DNA of 64,000 nucleotides from the NCBI GenBank assembly GCA_044352985.1, contig JBILCU010000015.1, positions 9,822 to 73,821 on the forward strand, written 5' to 3'. Positions within the stretch are counted from its first letter, which is position 1. The number at the start of each line of letters is the position of its first letter. The stretch comes from JADJDM01 sp044352985 (GTDB lineage: Bacteria > Bacteroidota > Bacteroidia > B-17B0 > Aurantibacillaceae). This document shows positions 1 through 9,313 of the stretch, piece by piece. The notes under the pieces are model-generated. The model was not told the origin of the DNA. It did no database searches and worked only from the letters and a program-made list of their open reading frames with translations. A program made the position numbers and the translations under genes.

Positions 1-1
1 T

Positions 2-1375
2 ATTTCTAATGGCAGTTATCTCACAGTAATTGATACAGTATTTAATTTAGGAGCATTAGCAACAATGGCCACAACAAATAACTCATCAGATCCTTTCAAA
101 TTTAAAATTAATACCGGTACGCCACTAAATACTATTATAACTTTTAGAATTTTAATTAAAGATGGTTCATATTTTAGTAATTTCTATTTTAATGTTACAA
201 CAAATGTAGATTACATTAATGTTGGAATTAATGATTTGCAAACTACAATTACCAGTAAAAGTAAAATTGGCTGGAACCAGGATGGGGCAACCGAAGGTTT
301 AGGATTTAGTTATTTAGGTACTCAAATGTTGTACGAAGGTGGTTTAATGATTGGAACAAGCACAAGTGCTGTATCAGATAGAGTTAGAGGAAGCAATGGA
401 ACAGCTTCTGATCAAGACTTTACAACTACAGAAAATGTGTATAGAGTAGTGCCGTCAGTTCGTTCGGAGTTTGACATACATGGAGTAATGAATGATTTTT
501 CGGCAAGCCCAACACAAAACTTATTAGTATCTCACAATGCTTACGCATGGAGCACACCAGGTAATAGAAAATACGTGATAGTTGAATACTTTATTAAGAA
601 TAATGGATCTACTCCATTAGCAAATTTATATGCGGGTATTTCAGCTGATTGGGATATTGATGCAGTTAGCTATGCAAAAAACCGTTCGGATTATGATGCT
701 GCTCGTAAGATGGGCTACTCTTGGTTAACTGACGTAAATGGAAAATATGCCGGCATTAAAGTTTTAACTCCTGAAGCAGGAAACTTTTACGCAATTGATA
801 ACGTTGCAGGTGGTAATGGTGGGTTAGATATTGTTGATGCAAATAATTATTACAGTACTGCCGATAAGTATACCGCATTATCAACACCAAGATTACAAGC
901 TGGTGTAGCAGATGCAGACGGCGAAGATGTATTGAATGTTATGTCTTCTGGCCCTTACAATGTAAATGCGGGAGACTCAGTAAAAGTGGCTTTTGCATTA
1001 ATTTGTGGAGATGACTTAATAGATATAAAAAAATCAGCAGATAGTGCGCAGGTTCATTATGATGTGATGTATCCTGTTGGATTAAGTCAAAACACTAGTT
1101 TAAATGAATCTTACCTAACTGTTTATCCAAATCCATCAAATGGTAGAATTTATGTAGATAATTTTAGTAATGATTCCTTTGAATTTGAATTATTAAATAA
1201 TTTAGGGCAAATTGTTAAAACCACAACAGTTAATGGATTGGTTACAAAACAAGAAATTGATGTAACAAATCTTACAAATGGATTATACTATTATAGAATA
1301 AATAAAGACAAAGGAAAAATTAAGGAGAACAACAAACAACGAGTAGGAAAATTAATCATAACTGGTTTAAGATAA
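2..1375 (+). CDS. 3' part of a secreted protein with type IX secretion sorting domain (5' end outside window)
   Basis: The reading frame is open from base 2, so the gene begins before the window; 457 residues are visible and the ATG at 65 is internal. The last ~85 residues (from about residue 370) form a Por-type C-terminal sorting domain: YPNPSNG, then LLNNLGQIV, then NGLYYYRI, ending in a short basic tail. By family knowledge this domain directs export through the Bacteroidota type IX secretion system and cell-surface attachment or release. The upstream ~350 residues are Asn/Thr/Ser-rich and beta-strand-like. They resemble the region that follows the catalytic domain in long subtilisin-like (S8) exoproteins, but no catalytic residues are visible, so the enzymatic identity is only a guess. 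The next gene is on the opposite strand. Confidence 0.8.
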   Translation: MSNGSYLTVIDTVFNLGALATMATTNNSSDPFKFKINTGTPLNTIITFRILIKDGSYFSNFYFNVTTNVDYINVGINDLQTTITSKSKIGWNQDGATEGLGFSYLGTQMLYEGGLMIGTSTSAVSDRVRGSNGTASDQDFTTTENVYRVVPSVRSEFDIHGVMNDFSASPTQNLLVSHNAYAWSTPGNRKYVIVEYFIKNNGSTPLANLYAGISADWDIDAVSYAKNRSDYDAARKMGYSWLTDVNGKYAGIKVLTPEAGNFYAIDNVAGGNGGLDIVDANNYYSTADKYTALSTPRLQAGVADADGEDVLNVMSSGPYNVNAGDSVKVAFALICGDDLIDIKKSADSAQVHYDVMYPVGLSQNTSLNESYLTVYPNPSNGRIYVDNFSNDSFEFELLNNLGQIVKTTTVNGLVTKQEIDVTNLTNGLYYYRINKDKGKIKENNKQRVGKLIITGLR

Positions 1376-1401
1376 AAACCGGATATGATTAAAATCCATT
1401 T

Positions 1402-1674
1402 TTAAAAAGCCATTAACCCTTCTATTTCTAAAGCTTTTTTGTAAACCTGAATAATTTCATCAGCATTTATAGAAACTTGTTTAGCGGTAATTGAAATGTA
1501 TTTACCTGTTGATGAAGTTTTTTGTGTAATCTCAACATCTTCATTAAAGATAGCTTCTGCCATTGCCATTTTTTTATTATCGGCCGGAATTATAAATTTA
1601 AACATATACACACAAGGAAACTGATGTTCCTTTTCCAATTTTACTTTAAAATCATCGAAATTGTTTTCAGGCAT
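1402..1674 (-). CDS. DUF493 (YbeD-like) family protein
   Basis: A 90-residue protein recognised as the small DUF493/YbeD family with ACT-like alpha/beta fold. Visible features are the N-terminal FPCVYMFKFIIPA strand, a central KYISITAKQ strand and the C-terminal helix. In Escherichia coli the family is linked to lipoate metabolism genes, but no biochemical role is established here. The ATG overlaps the end of the upstream LysE-family gene by 8 bases (1667-1674), so the two are probably translationally coupled. It is the last gene of a minus-strand run that begins with the M42 peptidase. Confidence 0.75.
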   Translation of the reverse strand: MPENNFDDFKVKLEKEHQFPCVYMFKFIIPADNKKMAMAEAIFNEDVEITQKTSSTGKYISITAKQVSINADEIIQVYKKALEIEGLMAF

Positions 1675-2407
1675 TTATTCTGTAGTGAAGTGGTAAGAAA
1701 TAGATTTTATAAATCAGATATAATCCGAAAACAATTAAAATAATTCCTGAAATTACATTTATTGTTTTCATCAATTTAGGTGTTAAGTATTTTTTGATTT
1801 TATAAGATATAAAGGTTTTAAGCAGATCAGTTGATAAAACCACTCCAAGAGTGAAACAAAAGAAGGTGATTATTTTTAAATAATTAAATTCAAACTTACT
1901 ACCAACCGTTGTAGCAGTTGCTAACCAAAAAATCCATACAAAAGGATTTAATAAATTAATAAAAAAACCTTTTAATCCTAATAAAAAAGGATGTGGTAAT
2001 TTATCTTTGGATGGTATTTTATTAATAAAATTTTCTTCTTTATTCCTGTTTACCTCTGTTTCAATATTTAAATGGCTAATTCCTGTTCTATCTTCTATCT
2101 GGGCATCAGGTTTGGGTGGTTTTGAATACAGATTGAATGAACCATAAACAATTAACACAATACCACCAACAACTCCAATAAATGATTGATTTTGTTGATC
2201 ACTCAATGAGCCTTGTGCCCCTAATGAAAGCAACAAAAAAATTAAAACTACAAGTAATAAATCACTTAAAAATATACCTATGGCAAGAGAGGCTCCTGAT
2301 TTAAAACCATGTTTAATACCCGTATTAATTAGTGCAAAAAAACCGGGCCCAAATGAAAATGCCAAAACTAAGCCTAATATAATACCTTCATAAATTGCTT
2401 CTAGCAT
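1667..2407 (-). CDS. LysE/RhtB family transporter
   Basis: A 246-residue integral membrane protein. The N-terminus shows the LysE-family signature: a first membrane helix containing FSFGPGFFALINTGIKHGF, followed by GASLAIGIFLSDLL. About six hydrophobic segments are visible, and the stretch INLLNPFVWIFWLATAT is typical of the family's central helix. A hydrophilic loop at about residues 100-135 is longer than in classic LysE exporters. Family members export amino acids or small metabolites across the inner membrane; the substrate cannot be predicted. The stop overlaps the DUF493 gene, and the start lies only 3 bases from the GH3 gene's stop, consistent with an operon. Confidence 0.8.
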   Translation of the reverse strand: MLEAIYEGIILGLVLAFSFGPGFFALINTGIKHGFKSGASLAIGIFLSDLLLVVLIFLLLSLGAQGSLSDQQNQSFIGVVGGIVLIVYGSFNLYSKPPKPDAQIEDRTGISHLNIETEVNRNKEENFINKIPSKDKLPHPFLLGLKGFFINLLNPFVWIFWLATATTVGSKFEFNYLKIITFFCFTLGVVLSTDLLKTFISYKIKKYLTPKLMKTINVISGIILIVFGLYLIYKIYFLPLHYRINA

Positions 2408-2410
2408 AAA

Positions 2411-3943
2411 TTAATGCTTATGTTTTTTTAAATATTCTTGCCAATCCTCCAGCATCTTACCTTTTAATACCCTTGGGAATTTATGTTGAGAGCCCAATTT
2501 ACCTTTTTGTTTCATGAATTCCATAAAAAAATCATGAGAATAAACATCTACAAAAATATCTTTTAAAGCATGACCGCGCTCAACTCTGTAATCATCATTT
2601 AACACTTTTAAGTATTCATCAATTTTTGATTTAAAAATTTGGTTATCTACTTTATCATCACTTGCAATATACCAATGATGAGCAAACAATCCTTCGTATG
2701 GTACTCCACAAACCGTGTACTCCCCAACTTCAATATTTAAATCTTTTGCTGCCAACACCAAAGCCTTATTCATATTATCTACACTTAAATGCTCCCCACA
2801 CATACTTAAAAAATGCTTTGTTCTGCCTGTTATTATTATTTCGCATTCATCTGCATTGGTAAATTTAATGGTATCGCCAATTAAATACCTCCATGCACCT
2901 GAGCAAGTTGAAATTAGAATAGCATATTCAATATTATTTTCAACTTCATTAATTAATAATGTTTTTGGGTCTGATTTTAAATTACCATCAGCATCAAAAT
3001 TATCGGTATTAAAAGGAATAAATTCAAAGAAAATTCCATTATCCAAAACCAATTTCATGGAACCATTAGTATTAGAACCAGTTTGAAAAGCAATGAATCC
3101 TTCTGATGCCAAATAAGTATCTAATATGATTAAAGGAAAATTAGTGAGTTTTTCATAACTTTTTAAATAAGGCGCATAAGATACACCACCACTTACATAA
3201 ATACGCAAGTTGGGCCAAACATCATGAATGGTTTTAACTTTATAATGCTCTACAATTTTTTCAAAAATAATTTGTATCCAAGCAGGAACCCCACAAACAA
3301 CTCCGATATCCCATTTAGATGCATTTACAACAATATCATTTAGTTTAGAATTCCAGTCTTTATGCCTTGAAATTACAGGTCCAGGTTTATAAAAAAACTG
3401 AAACCAAAAAGGGATATTACCTGTGGTAATTCCACTTAAATCGCCTTCGTAATAAGTTCCATTAAAATTCAAATGCGTACTTCCTCCAACCATTAAAACA
3501 CGCTTTTGAAAAAATTCCTTTGGCAAATCAACCTGTGAAAGCGATAACGTTTGACGCACACTTACCTTTCTAATTGCTTTAAGCATATCTCGTGTAACGG
3601 GTATGTGCTTGCTTGATGATTCGGAAGTACCTGAACTTAATGCAAAATACTTTACATGATTTGGCCAGCAAACAAATGGCTCGCCATTAAGGCAACGGTA
3701 CCACCAATTTTTAAACATGCTGTTGTAATCATGTGCTGGAATTTCGTTTCGGAATGTATTGTGAAAATTTTTTTCTTTTAATTTTTTTGAAAACTGGTAA
3801 TGCTCACCAAAAGCTGTGAATTCAGCTTTTTTCATTAGCTGTTGAAGAGTTGTTAACTGCTTCTTTAATGCAGTTTTTCTACTAGGAGGAACTTTTCCCC
3901 TTAGCTCAATTGCTTTCTTAAGTATTGATCCTAAAATTGCCAT
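2411..3943 (-). CDS. GH3-family adenylate-forming enzyme (auxin-responsive GH3-like)
   Basis: A 510-residue protein of the GH3 family, the acyl-adenylate-forming enzymes known from plant auxin and jasmonate conjugation and common as uncharacterised proteins in Bacteroidota. Visible features are the phosphate-binding motif SSGTSESSSKHIPVT near residues 100-115, the central YLASEGF motif, and a C-terminal region with ISTCSGAWRYLIGDTIKF and ITGRTKHFLSMCGEHLS, matching the family's nucleotide-binding motifs and hinge. Length fits the family. The likely chemistry is ATP-dependent activation of a carboxylic acid followed by amide formation. The substrate is unknown and plant hormone conjugation should not be assumed. 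It sits between an M42 peptidase and a LysE exporter. Confidence 0.8.
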   Translation of the reverse strand: MAILGSILKKAIELRGKVPPSRKTALKKQLTTLQQLMKKAEFTAFGEHYQFSKKLKEKNFHNTFRNEIPAHDYNSMFKNWWYRCLNGEPFVCWPNHVKYFALSSGTSESSSKHIPVTRDMLKAIRKVSVRQTLSLSQVDLPKEFFQKRVLMVGGSTHLNFNGTYYEGDLSGITTGNIPFWFQFFYKPGPVISRHKDWNSKLNDIVVNASKWDIGVVCGVPAWIQIIFEKIVEHYKVKTIHDVWPNLRIYVSGGVSYAPYLKSYEKLTNFPLIILDTYLASEGFIAFQTGSNTNGSMKLVLDNGIFFEFIPFNTDNFDADGNLKSDPKTLLINEVENNIEYAILISTCSGAWRYLIGDTIKFTNADECEIIITGRTKHFLSMCGEHLSVDNMNKALVLAAKDLNIEVGEYTVCGVPYEGLFAHHWYIASDDKVDNQIFKSKIDEYLKVLNDDYRVERGHALKDIFVDVYSHDFFMEFMKQKGKLGSQHKFPRVLKGKMLEDWQEYLKKHKH

Positions 3944-3964
3944 TCCAATTTAAAAAATAATATT

Positions 3965-5074
3965 TTAACGAATGTATCTAAAATCCTGATTGTTTTTTAT
4001 ACTACGAACACTTTCATAAATCAGTTTAATCACATCCTCTACATCATTCTTGTTTACAGCTTCAACAGTGGTATGCATGTAACGTAATGGCAAAGAGATT
4101 AATGATGATACAACTCCGCCATTTGAATATGCAAAAGCATCGGTATCAGTACCGGTGGCTCTTGAAACTGCTGCACGTTGAAAAGGAATTTTATTTTTTT
4201 CTGCAGCTTGTATAATATGTTGTAACAATTTATTATGCACAGCTGGGCCATATGTAAGTACCGGACCTTTACCGCATGAAATGTCGCCACTATTAACCTT
4301 ACTCATCATTGGGGTTTGTGTATCGTGTGTAACATCGGTTACTATAGCTACGTTTGGTTTAATTCTTTGCGTAATCATCTCTGCACCTCTTAAACCTACC
4401 TCTTCCTGAACAGAATTAACAATGTATAAACCAAAAGGCAATTTAACTTTGTTTTGTTTTAATAAACGAGCTACTTCTGCTATCATAAATCCACCAACAC
4501 GATTATCCAAAGCTCTTCCAACATAATAGCGATCATTCAAAATCATGAATTCATCTTCATACGTTACTACACATCCCACATGAATACCTAAGTCTTCAAC
4601 CTCTTTATCCGATTTACATCCACAATCCAAAAAGATATTTTTTAAACTTGGGGTTTCTTCTCTTGCTGCATCGCGAACATGAATGGCCGGCCAACCAAAT
4701 ACTGCTTTCACCATACCTTTTGAAGTATGAATATTAACACGTTTTGATGGGGCAATCTGATGATCACTTCCGCCATTTCTTTTCAAATAAATAAATCCAT
4801 CTTTTGTAATGTAGTGTACAAACCAACTTATTTCATCAGCATGGGCTTCTATAACTACTTTATATTCTGCTTCAGGATTAATAACCCCAACAGTAGTTCC
4901 ATAATTATCTGCAAAATAAGTATCAATATGCGGTTTCAAATAATCTAACCACATTTGTTGTCCTTCCCATTCAAAACCGGTTGGTGATGGATTATTAATG
5001 TAGCGCTCCAAAAACAAAACTGATTCTTTATTTAAAATAGATGATTTACTTTTTGATTTTTTATCTTTTGACAT
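3965..5074 (-). CDS. M42 family metallopeptidase (glutamyl aminopeptidase-like)
   Basis: A 369-residue cytoplasmic di-metal aminopeptidase of the M42 family. The metal and catalytic residues are visible in order: H78 and D80 in EAHADE, D190 in ALDNRVGG, the Glu pair E224/E225 in VQEEVGLRG, D247 in VTDVTHD, and H334 in RYMHTTVEA. Family members form tetrahedral dodecamers and trim peptides left by proteases. The first 12 residues are a Lys/Ser-rich tail not usual for the family, with no signal peptide. It heads the minus-strand run towards GH3 and LysE, 21 bases upstream of GH3. Confidence 0.88.
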   Translation of the reverse strand: MSKDKKSKSKSSILNKESVLFLERYINNPSPTGFEWEGQQMWLDYLKPHIDTYFADNYGTTVGVINPEAEYKVVIEAHADEISWFVHYITKDGFIYLKRNGGSDHQIAPSKRVNIHTSKGMVKAVFGWPAIHVRDAAREETPSLKNIFLDCGCKSDKEVEDLGIHVGCVVTYEDEFMILNDRYYVGRALDNRVGGFMIAEVARLLKQNKVKLPFGLYIVNSVQEEVGLRGAEMITQRIKPNVAIVTDVTHDTQTPMMSKVNSGDISCGKGPVLTYGPAVHNKLLQHIIQAAEKNKIPFQRAAVSRATGTDTDAFAYSNGGVVSSLISLPLRYMHTTVEAVNKNDVEDVIKLIYESVRSIKNNQDFRYIR

Positions 5075-5144
5075 AATTTAAAATTTAAAGAAATAAAAAT
5101 AACGTATTTCTACTTAATAAAAAAGCTATTTTTACTTTAACAAA

Positions 5145-5720
5145 ATGGAATGGTTAGAATATATAGATCAACAAATTTTTCTTTTGATTCATCAACTACG
5201 ATGTTATATTTTAAATATTTTCATTCCTTATGCAACTTCATTCACTACTTGGTTACCACTTTTTTTAATCGCAATTTATTTTCTGTATAAAAAATTTAAA
5301 CAAAAAATAATTATCGTTTTACTTTCTTTTGCCTTATTAATAGGAATTACAGATCCTCTTTCAAATGCTGTAAAAAAAAGTGTAAAGCGTTATCGACCAT
5401 CTCATAACTTAGAATTAAAAGATAAAATTATCTCACTCAATAATTATAAGGGTGGTCAATATGGTTTTGTATCAAGCCATGCAGCAAATAGTTTTGGCAT
5501 TGCCTGTTTAATGATTTTATTTTTTAACGATTTAAAAAAGCATTGGAAAATATTAATACTTGGATGGGCAATTTTAATTTGTTATACCCGGATTTATTTG
5601 GGTGTTCATTATCCATCTGACTTATTAGGAGGTGCATTAATAGGATGTTTTGCAGCATTAGTTGCTAAAGTTTTTTTCAATATGTTAGACAAGAAGTTTT
5701 ACTCAATTGAATCTCATTAA
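5145..5720 (+). CDS. PAP2-family membrane phosphatase
   Basis: A 191-residue integral membrane lipid phosphatase. All three catalytic blocks of type 2 phosphatidic acid phosphatases are present: K77-x6-R84-P85, the S110-S111-H112 motif, and R149-x5-H155-x3-D159 in RIYLGVHYPSD. About five to six hydrophobic segments surround them. Substrates in the family include undecaprenyl pyrophosphate and phosphatidylglycerophosphate; the size and lack of extra domains would fit either. It is transcribed divergently from the M42 gene and followed after 7 bases by the beta-propeller gene. Confidence 0.88.
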   Translation: MEWLEYIDQQIFLLIHQLRCYILNIFIPYATSFTTWLPLFLIAIYFLYKKFKQKIIIVLLSFALLIGITDPLSNAVKKSVKRYRPSHNLELKDKIISLNNYKGGQYGFVSSHAANSFGIACLMILFFNDLKKHWKILILGWAILICYTRIYLGVHYPSDLLGGALIGCFAALVAKVFFNMLDKKFYSIESH

Positions 5721-5727
5721 ATCGATT

Positions 5728-6591
5728 ATGATTAAACATATTATTTTTTTTTTGGTGCTTCTACCTTCACTTTTATTAGCACAACTTCCTGATACTGATA
5801 TTTATTTATTTGATATTAAATGCACAGGGAAAACCATAAAAATTGAATCTCAAAAAAACATTACCAATAGAAAAGGTTATGATAATCAACCTTTTTTTCA
5901 TCCCGATAAATCACTTCTCTATTTTGTATCGATTAAAGAGGATAATCAATCAGATATTTATGTTTATGATTTAAATAAAAAGAACATTCAACAATTTACC
6001 AAAACTTCAATCAGTGAATATTCACCTCAACTTAGTCCTGATAAAAAATTGATTACTTGTGTTGTTGTTGAAGCAGATTCTACACAAAAAATTTACGGGT
6101 ATGATGTATCAGGAAAACTAAATGGAAAAGCATTGTTTGATGAAGATTCAATAGGTTATTATTCATGGATGAATACAGATACAATTATTTATTACAAATT
6201 AACTCAGCCTCATAGTTTGCAGGTTTATGATTTATCTATTCAGCAAAACGTTTGGATTGCAAATCATCCTGCACGTGGTTTCGAATCAATTAATAAGGAT
6301 GATTTTTTTTATTGCATAAAAGAACAGGACACCACTCAAATCAGAAGCTATTCAGCATTACTAAAAAAATCTCAAATTATAGCTTTATCAAGCACGTCAA
6401 ATGAAGATTTTATTTGGGAAGACCCTTTTGGTTTATTAAAAACCGAAAATAAAAAAATCTACCGTTTCGATTCAGGTTTTGAACTATGGGTTGAAGTTCT
6501 TGATTTAAGTAAAATCATATCTAAAAAAATTAGTCGATTTGCTTTGAGTAAGGACCAAAAACACCTTGCTATAGTTGTACACAACGAATGA
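5728..6591 (+). CDS. Exported PD40/TolB-like beta-propeller protein
   Basis: The ATG at 5728 is preferred over an in-frame TTG at 5707 because it opens directly onto a signal peptide (MIKHIIFFLVLLPSLLLAQ), giving 287 residues. The mature part has repeated blades of the PD40/TolB type: PFFHPDKSLLYFVS, ISEYSPQLSPDKKLITCV and ALSKDQKHLAIVV, each with the characteristic S/HPDxxxL core. Such propellers are periplasmic or surface binding modules, and no enzymatic domain is attached. It lies 7 bases after the PAP2 gene and is probably co-transcribed with it. A functional partner cannot be named. Confidence 0.75.
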   Translation: MIKHIIFFLVLLPSLLLAQLPDTDIYLFDIKCTGKTIKIESQKNITNRKGYDNQPFFHPDKSLLYFVSIKEDNQSDIYVYDLNKKNIQQFTKTSISEYSPQLSPDKKLITCVVVEADSTQKIYGYDVSGKLNGKALFDEDSIGYYSWMNTDTIIYYKLTQPHSLQVYDLSIQQNVWIANHPARGFESINKDDFFYCIKEQDTTQIRSYSALLKKSQIIALSSTSNEDFIWEDPFGLLKTENKKIYRFDSGFELWVEVLDLSKIISKKISRFALSKDQKHLAIVVHNE

Positions 6592-6725
6592 TTAACGAAT
6601 TCAATTTGTAAATTGAAATTACACTAAACTTTATTTTTTATCGATTTTTTTTCAATCACATACTAATGTGCTGAAGTTTATTTTTATCAAATTGCATAGT
6701 GGGTTATTTCGCAATAAAAATTAAA

Positions 6726-7610
6726 ATGCATTTATCTCAACAAATTGATAAAGTTGAATACATCACTACAAAAGATTTTAAAAATGAATATCTATTGCCA
6801 CAAAAACCATTAGTTATAAAATCTATTTCTCCAGGAGCAAACGCATTTAAAAATTGGAACACCAATTACTTGAAAAAAAGTGTTGGCAATCTAACTGTTG
6901 ATGTTCATGATAACCGAATTAAAAACAGCTCAACAACGTCTATTACAAAAGCTGATAAAAAAATTCCATTTTCAGATTATCTAGATATAATTGAAGCAAA
7001 TAATGAAAGTGATTACCGGATTTTTTTATTTAATTTATTTAAGGAAAAGCCCCACCTAAGAAATGATTTTCCGTGTCCGGATATTTTTAACGGCTTATTA
7101 GATAAAATTGGGTACACTTTTTTTGGAGCGAAAAACTCTAATGTACGCATTCATTATGATATTGATAATTGCAATGTATTACATACCCAATTTTTAGGCA
7201 GAAAAAAAATCACACTTTTTTCCCCTGATTATTCTGAATTACTTTATCAATTGCCTTTTACCACACATTCAATCGTTGATTTTCAAAAAATAGATTTCGA
7301 AAAATATCCTGCAGTAAAATTTGTTAAGGGTTATGAATTTATTCTGCAACCCGGTGAAACGCTATTTATGCCATCAGGGTTTTGGCACTATATGCAATAT
7401 ATTGATGCAGGTTTTGCTGTTAGTTATAGAAAATTACCCGTTCGTTTTTCCGATACGTTAAACGGAATAAATAATATTTTATTTAATCTGCCTTTTGACA
7501 AATCCATGAACTATTTATGGCCACAACAATGGTCGAATTATAAAATAAATGAATCTCATAGAAAAGCCAACCACATACTAAAAAATTATTACCCGATGAG
7601 TGTATCATAA
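6726..7610 (+). CDS. Cupin-like (JmjC/Cupin_8) Fe(II)/2-oxoglutarate oxygenase
   Basis: A 294-residue protein from the ATG at 6726; a GTG at 6699 is in frame but adds only nine residues. It is recognised as a Cupin_8/JmjC-fold protein by the facial triad pattern: H143-x-D145 in RIHYDID and H221 in SGFWHYM, preceded by the typical QPGETLFMPSG turn. The QFLGRKKITLFSP block (about 155-167) is the usual strand holding the 2-oxoglutarate-binding Lys. Related enzymes hydroxylate protein side chains such as Asn, Asp or Arg; the target here is unknown. It stands alone between a propeller gene and the NAD(P)HX repair gene. Confidence 0.8.
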   Translation: MHLSQQIDKVEYITTKDFKNEYLLPQKPLVIKSISPGANAFKNWNTNYLKKSVGNLTVDVHDNRIKNSSTTSITKADKKIPFSDYLDIIEANNESDYRIFLFNLFKEKPHLRNDFPCPDIFNGLLDKIGYTFFGAKNSNVRIHYDIDNCNVLHTQFLGRKKITLFSPDYSELLYQLPFTTHSIVDFQKIDFEKYPAVKFVKGYEFILQPGETLFMPSGFWHYMQYIDAGFAVSYRKLPVRFSDTLNGINNILFNLPFDKSMNYLWPQQWSNYKINESHRKANHILKNYYPMSVS

Positions 7611-7698
7611 AGTAAAATTTTTGTAAAGTAAATATAAGTTGTACTTCATTTGATTTATCTACCTCTTTAAAAAATGCTTAGTTTTAGTGCTAATAAGC

Positions 7699-9207
7699 AT
7701 GAAAATAATAAGTAGTCATCAAATCAAAGAGCTTGATCAAATAAGCATTCAAAACGAGGGAATCAGCTCTATAGATTTAATGGAGAGATCAGCTCGAGCT
7801 TGTTTGCCTAAAATCTTAAATTTTGCAGAAGAAAACACCAGTTTTGCTGTTTTCTGTGGTAAAGGAAATAATGGAGGCGATGGGTTGGCTATTGCCCGTT
7901 TTTTAGCAGATAGATATAGAAAAGTTGAAGTTTTTGTAGTCAATTATAAAAACAATTCATCTCCTGAATTCAACCATCAATACAACGCTTTATCAAGCCA
8001 ATACCCTGATGTAATTCACAAAATCAATAATGAAAACGACTTAAACACTATTTCGATTAATAATAGTATTGTAATTGATGCTTTATTAGGCATTGGATTA
8101 AATAAGACCACTGAAGGCTTATTGTTATCATGCATTAAATTTATTAATCAGGCAAATGCATTTAAAATTGCAATTGATGTTCCAAGTGGTATCTCTGTTG
8201 ATCAACCATTATTATTAAACGAAGCTGTAATAGCAAATTACACCCTAACATTTCAACAACCAAAATTCAGTTTCATGTTTCCAGAGATTCAATTTTTTAC
8301 TGGAAAATTAGAAATATTGAATATTGGATTAGATGAAAATTACATTAATCAATTAAATACACCATTTCATTACATTACATTATCTATTGCAAAGCATTTT
8401 AGGTTAACCCGACCAATTGTATCTCACAAAGGAAATTATGGTCATGCCTTATTAATCTGCGGTCAAAAAGGAATGATAGGTGCGGCGCAAATTGCCGGAA
8501 AAGCATGTTTAAGATCTGGTGTTGGATTATTAACTTTAAAAGTTCCGGGTTGCGGATTAAACATTATTCAACAAGCTTTGCCTGAAGCAATTGTTCAATC
8601 AGATGCAGAAGAAAATTACATCAGTAGTTTACCTGATGTATCAAAATACAATGCTATTGGCATGGGCTGTGGCATAGGAAATGAAAAGCAAACACAAAAC
8701 ATTCTTAAATTAGTAATTCAAAATTATCCCGGAAAATTAGTTTTGGATGCAGATGCACTCAACATGTTATCTGAAAATAAAACATGGATTTCTTTTTTAC
8801 CAAAATATACTATACTTACACCACATCCTAAAGAATTTGATCGATTAACCGGAAATCATGGTAATTCATTTGATCGATTTAAAAGTGCTCAGGAGTTTGC
8901 AAAAAAACATCAACTCATCATCGTATTAAAGGGCACAAATACTGCATGCATTATGCCTGATGGAAATGTTTTTTTTAATTCAAGCGGAAATCCGGGCCTA
9001 GCCAAAGGTGGTAGCGGCGATGCGCTAACTGGAATTATTACAGGTTTACTGGCTAGAGGATATGCTCCTAATCATGCGGCCATCTTTGGTGTTTACCTTC
9101 ATGGTTTGGCTGCCGATTTAAGTCTTAATAAAAATCATGAAGAATCAATACTAATTAGCGATATCATCGAAAAATTACCTAAAGCATTTCAGAAAATTTA
9201 TTCCTGA
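7699..9207 (+). CDS. nnrD: Bifunctional NAD(P)H-hydrate repair enzyme (epimerase + dehydratase)
   Basis: A 502-residue two-domain enzyme. The N-terminal YjeF_N/NnrE epimerase domain (about 1-215) contains FCGKGNNGGDGLAIAR and the DALLGIGL segment. The C-terminal ribokinase-fold NnrD dehydratase domain (about 225-500) contains the catalytic AKGGSGDALTGII near residue 440. Together they restore NADHX and NADPHX, damaged hydrated cofactors, to NAD(P)H: the first domain interconverts R and S epimers and the second dehydrates the S form using ADP or ATP. The ATG at 7699 is chosen; an in-frame GTG at 7687 would add four residues. Both domains look complete. Confidence 0.92.
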   Translation: MKIISSHQIKELDQISIQNEGISSIDLMERSARACLPKILNFAEENTSFAVFCGKGNNGGDGLAIARFLADRYRKVEVFVVNYKNNSSPEFNHQYNALSSQYPDVIHKINNENDLNTISINNSIVIDALLGIGLNKTTEGLLLSCIKFINQANAFKIAIDVPSGISVDQPLLLNEAVIANYTLTFQQPKFSFMFPEIQFFTGKLEILNIGLDENYINQLNTPFHYITLSIAKHFRLTRPIVSHKGNYGHALLICGQKGMIGAAQIAGKACLRSGVGLLTLKVPGCGLNIIQQALPEAIVQSDAEENYISSLPDVSKYNAIGMGCGIGNEKQTQNILKLVIQNYPGKLVLDADALNMLSENKTWISFLPKYTILTPHPKEFDRLTGNHGNSFDRFKSAQEFAKKHQLIIVLKGTNTACIMPDGNVFFNSSGNPGLAKGGSGDALTGIITGLLARGYAPNHAAIFGVYLHGLAADLSLNKNHEESILISDIIEKLPKAFQKIYS

Positions 9208-9282
9208 TGTTGTCCTTTTCATTTTAGATTCTCAAACATATTAACAACTTATAAAAAATGGCTAAACACCTTAATTTTTTGG

Positions 9283-9290
9283 TAATTTTG
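9283..9290 (+). promoter_or_regulatory. Candidate purA promoter -7 box
   Basis: TAATTTTG matches the Bacteroidota TAnnTTTG consensus and lies 23 bases before the purA ATG, which would give a leader of roughly 15-18 nt. No clear -33 TTG is seen at standard spacing. Confidence 0.4.
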
Positions 9291-9313
9291 GTTTTTAAAC
9301 TTTTTATTAAACT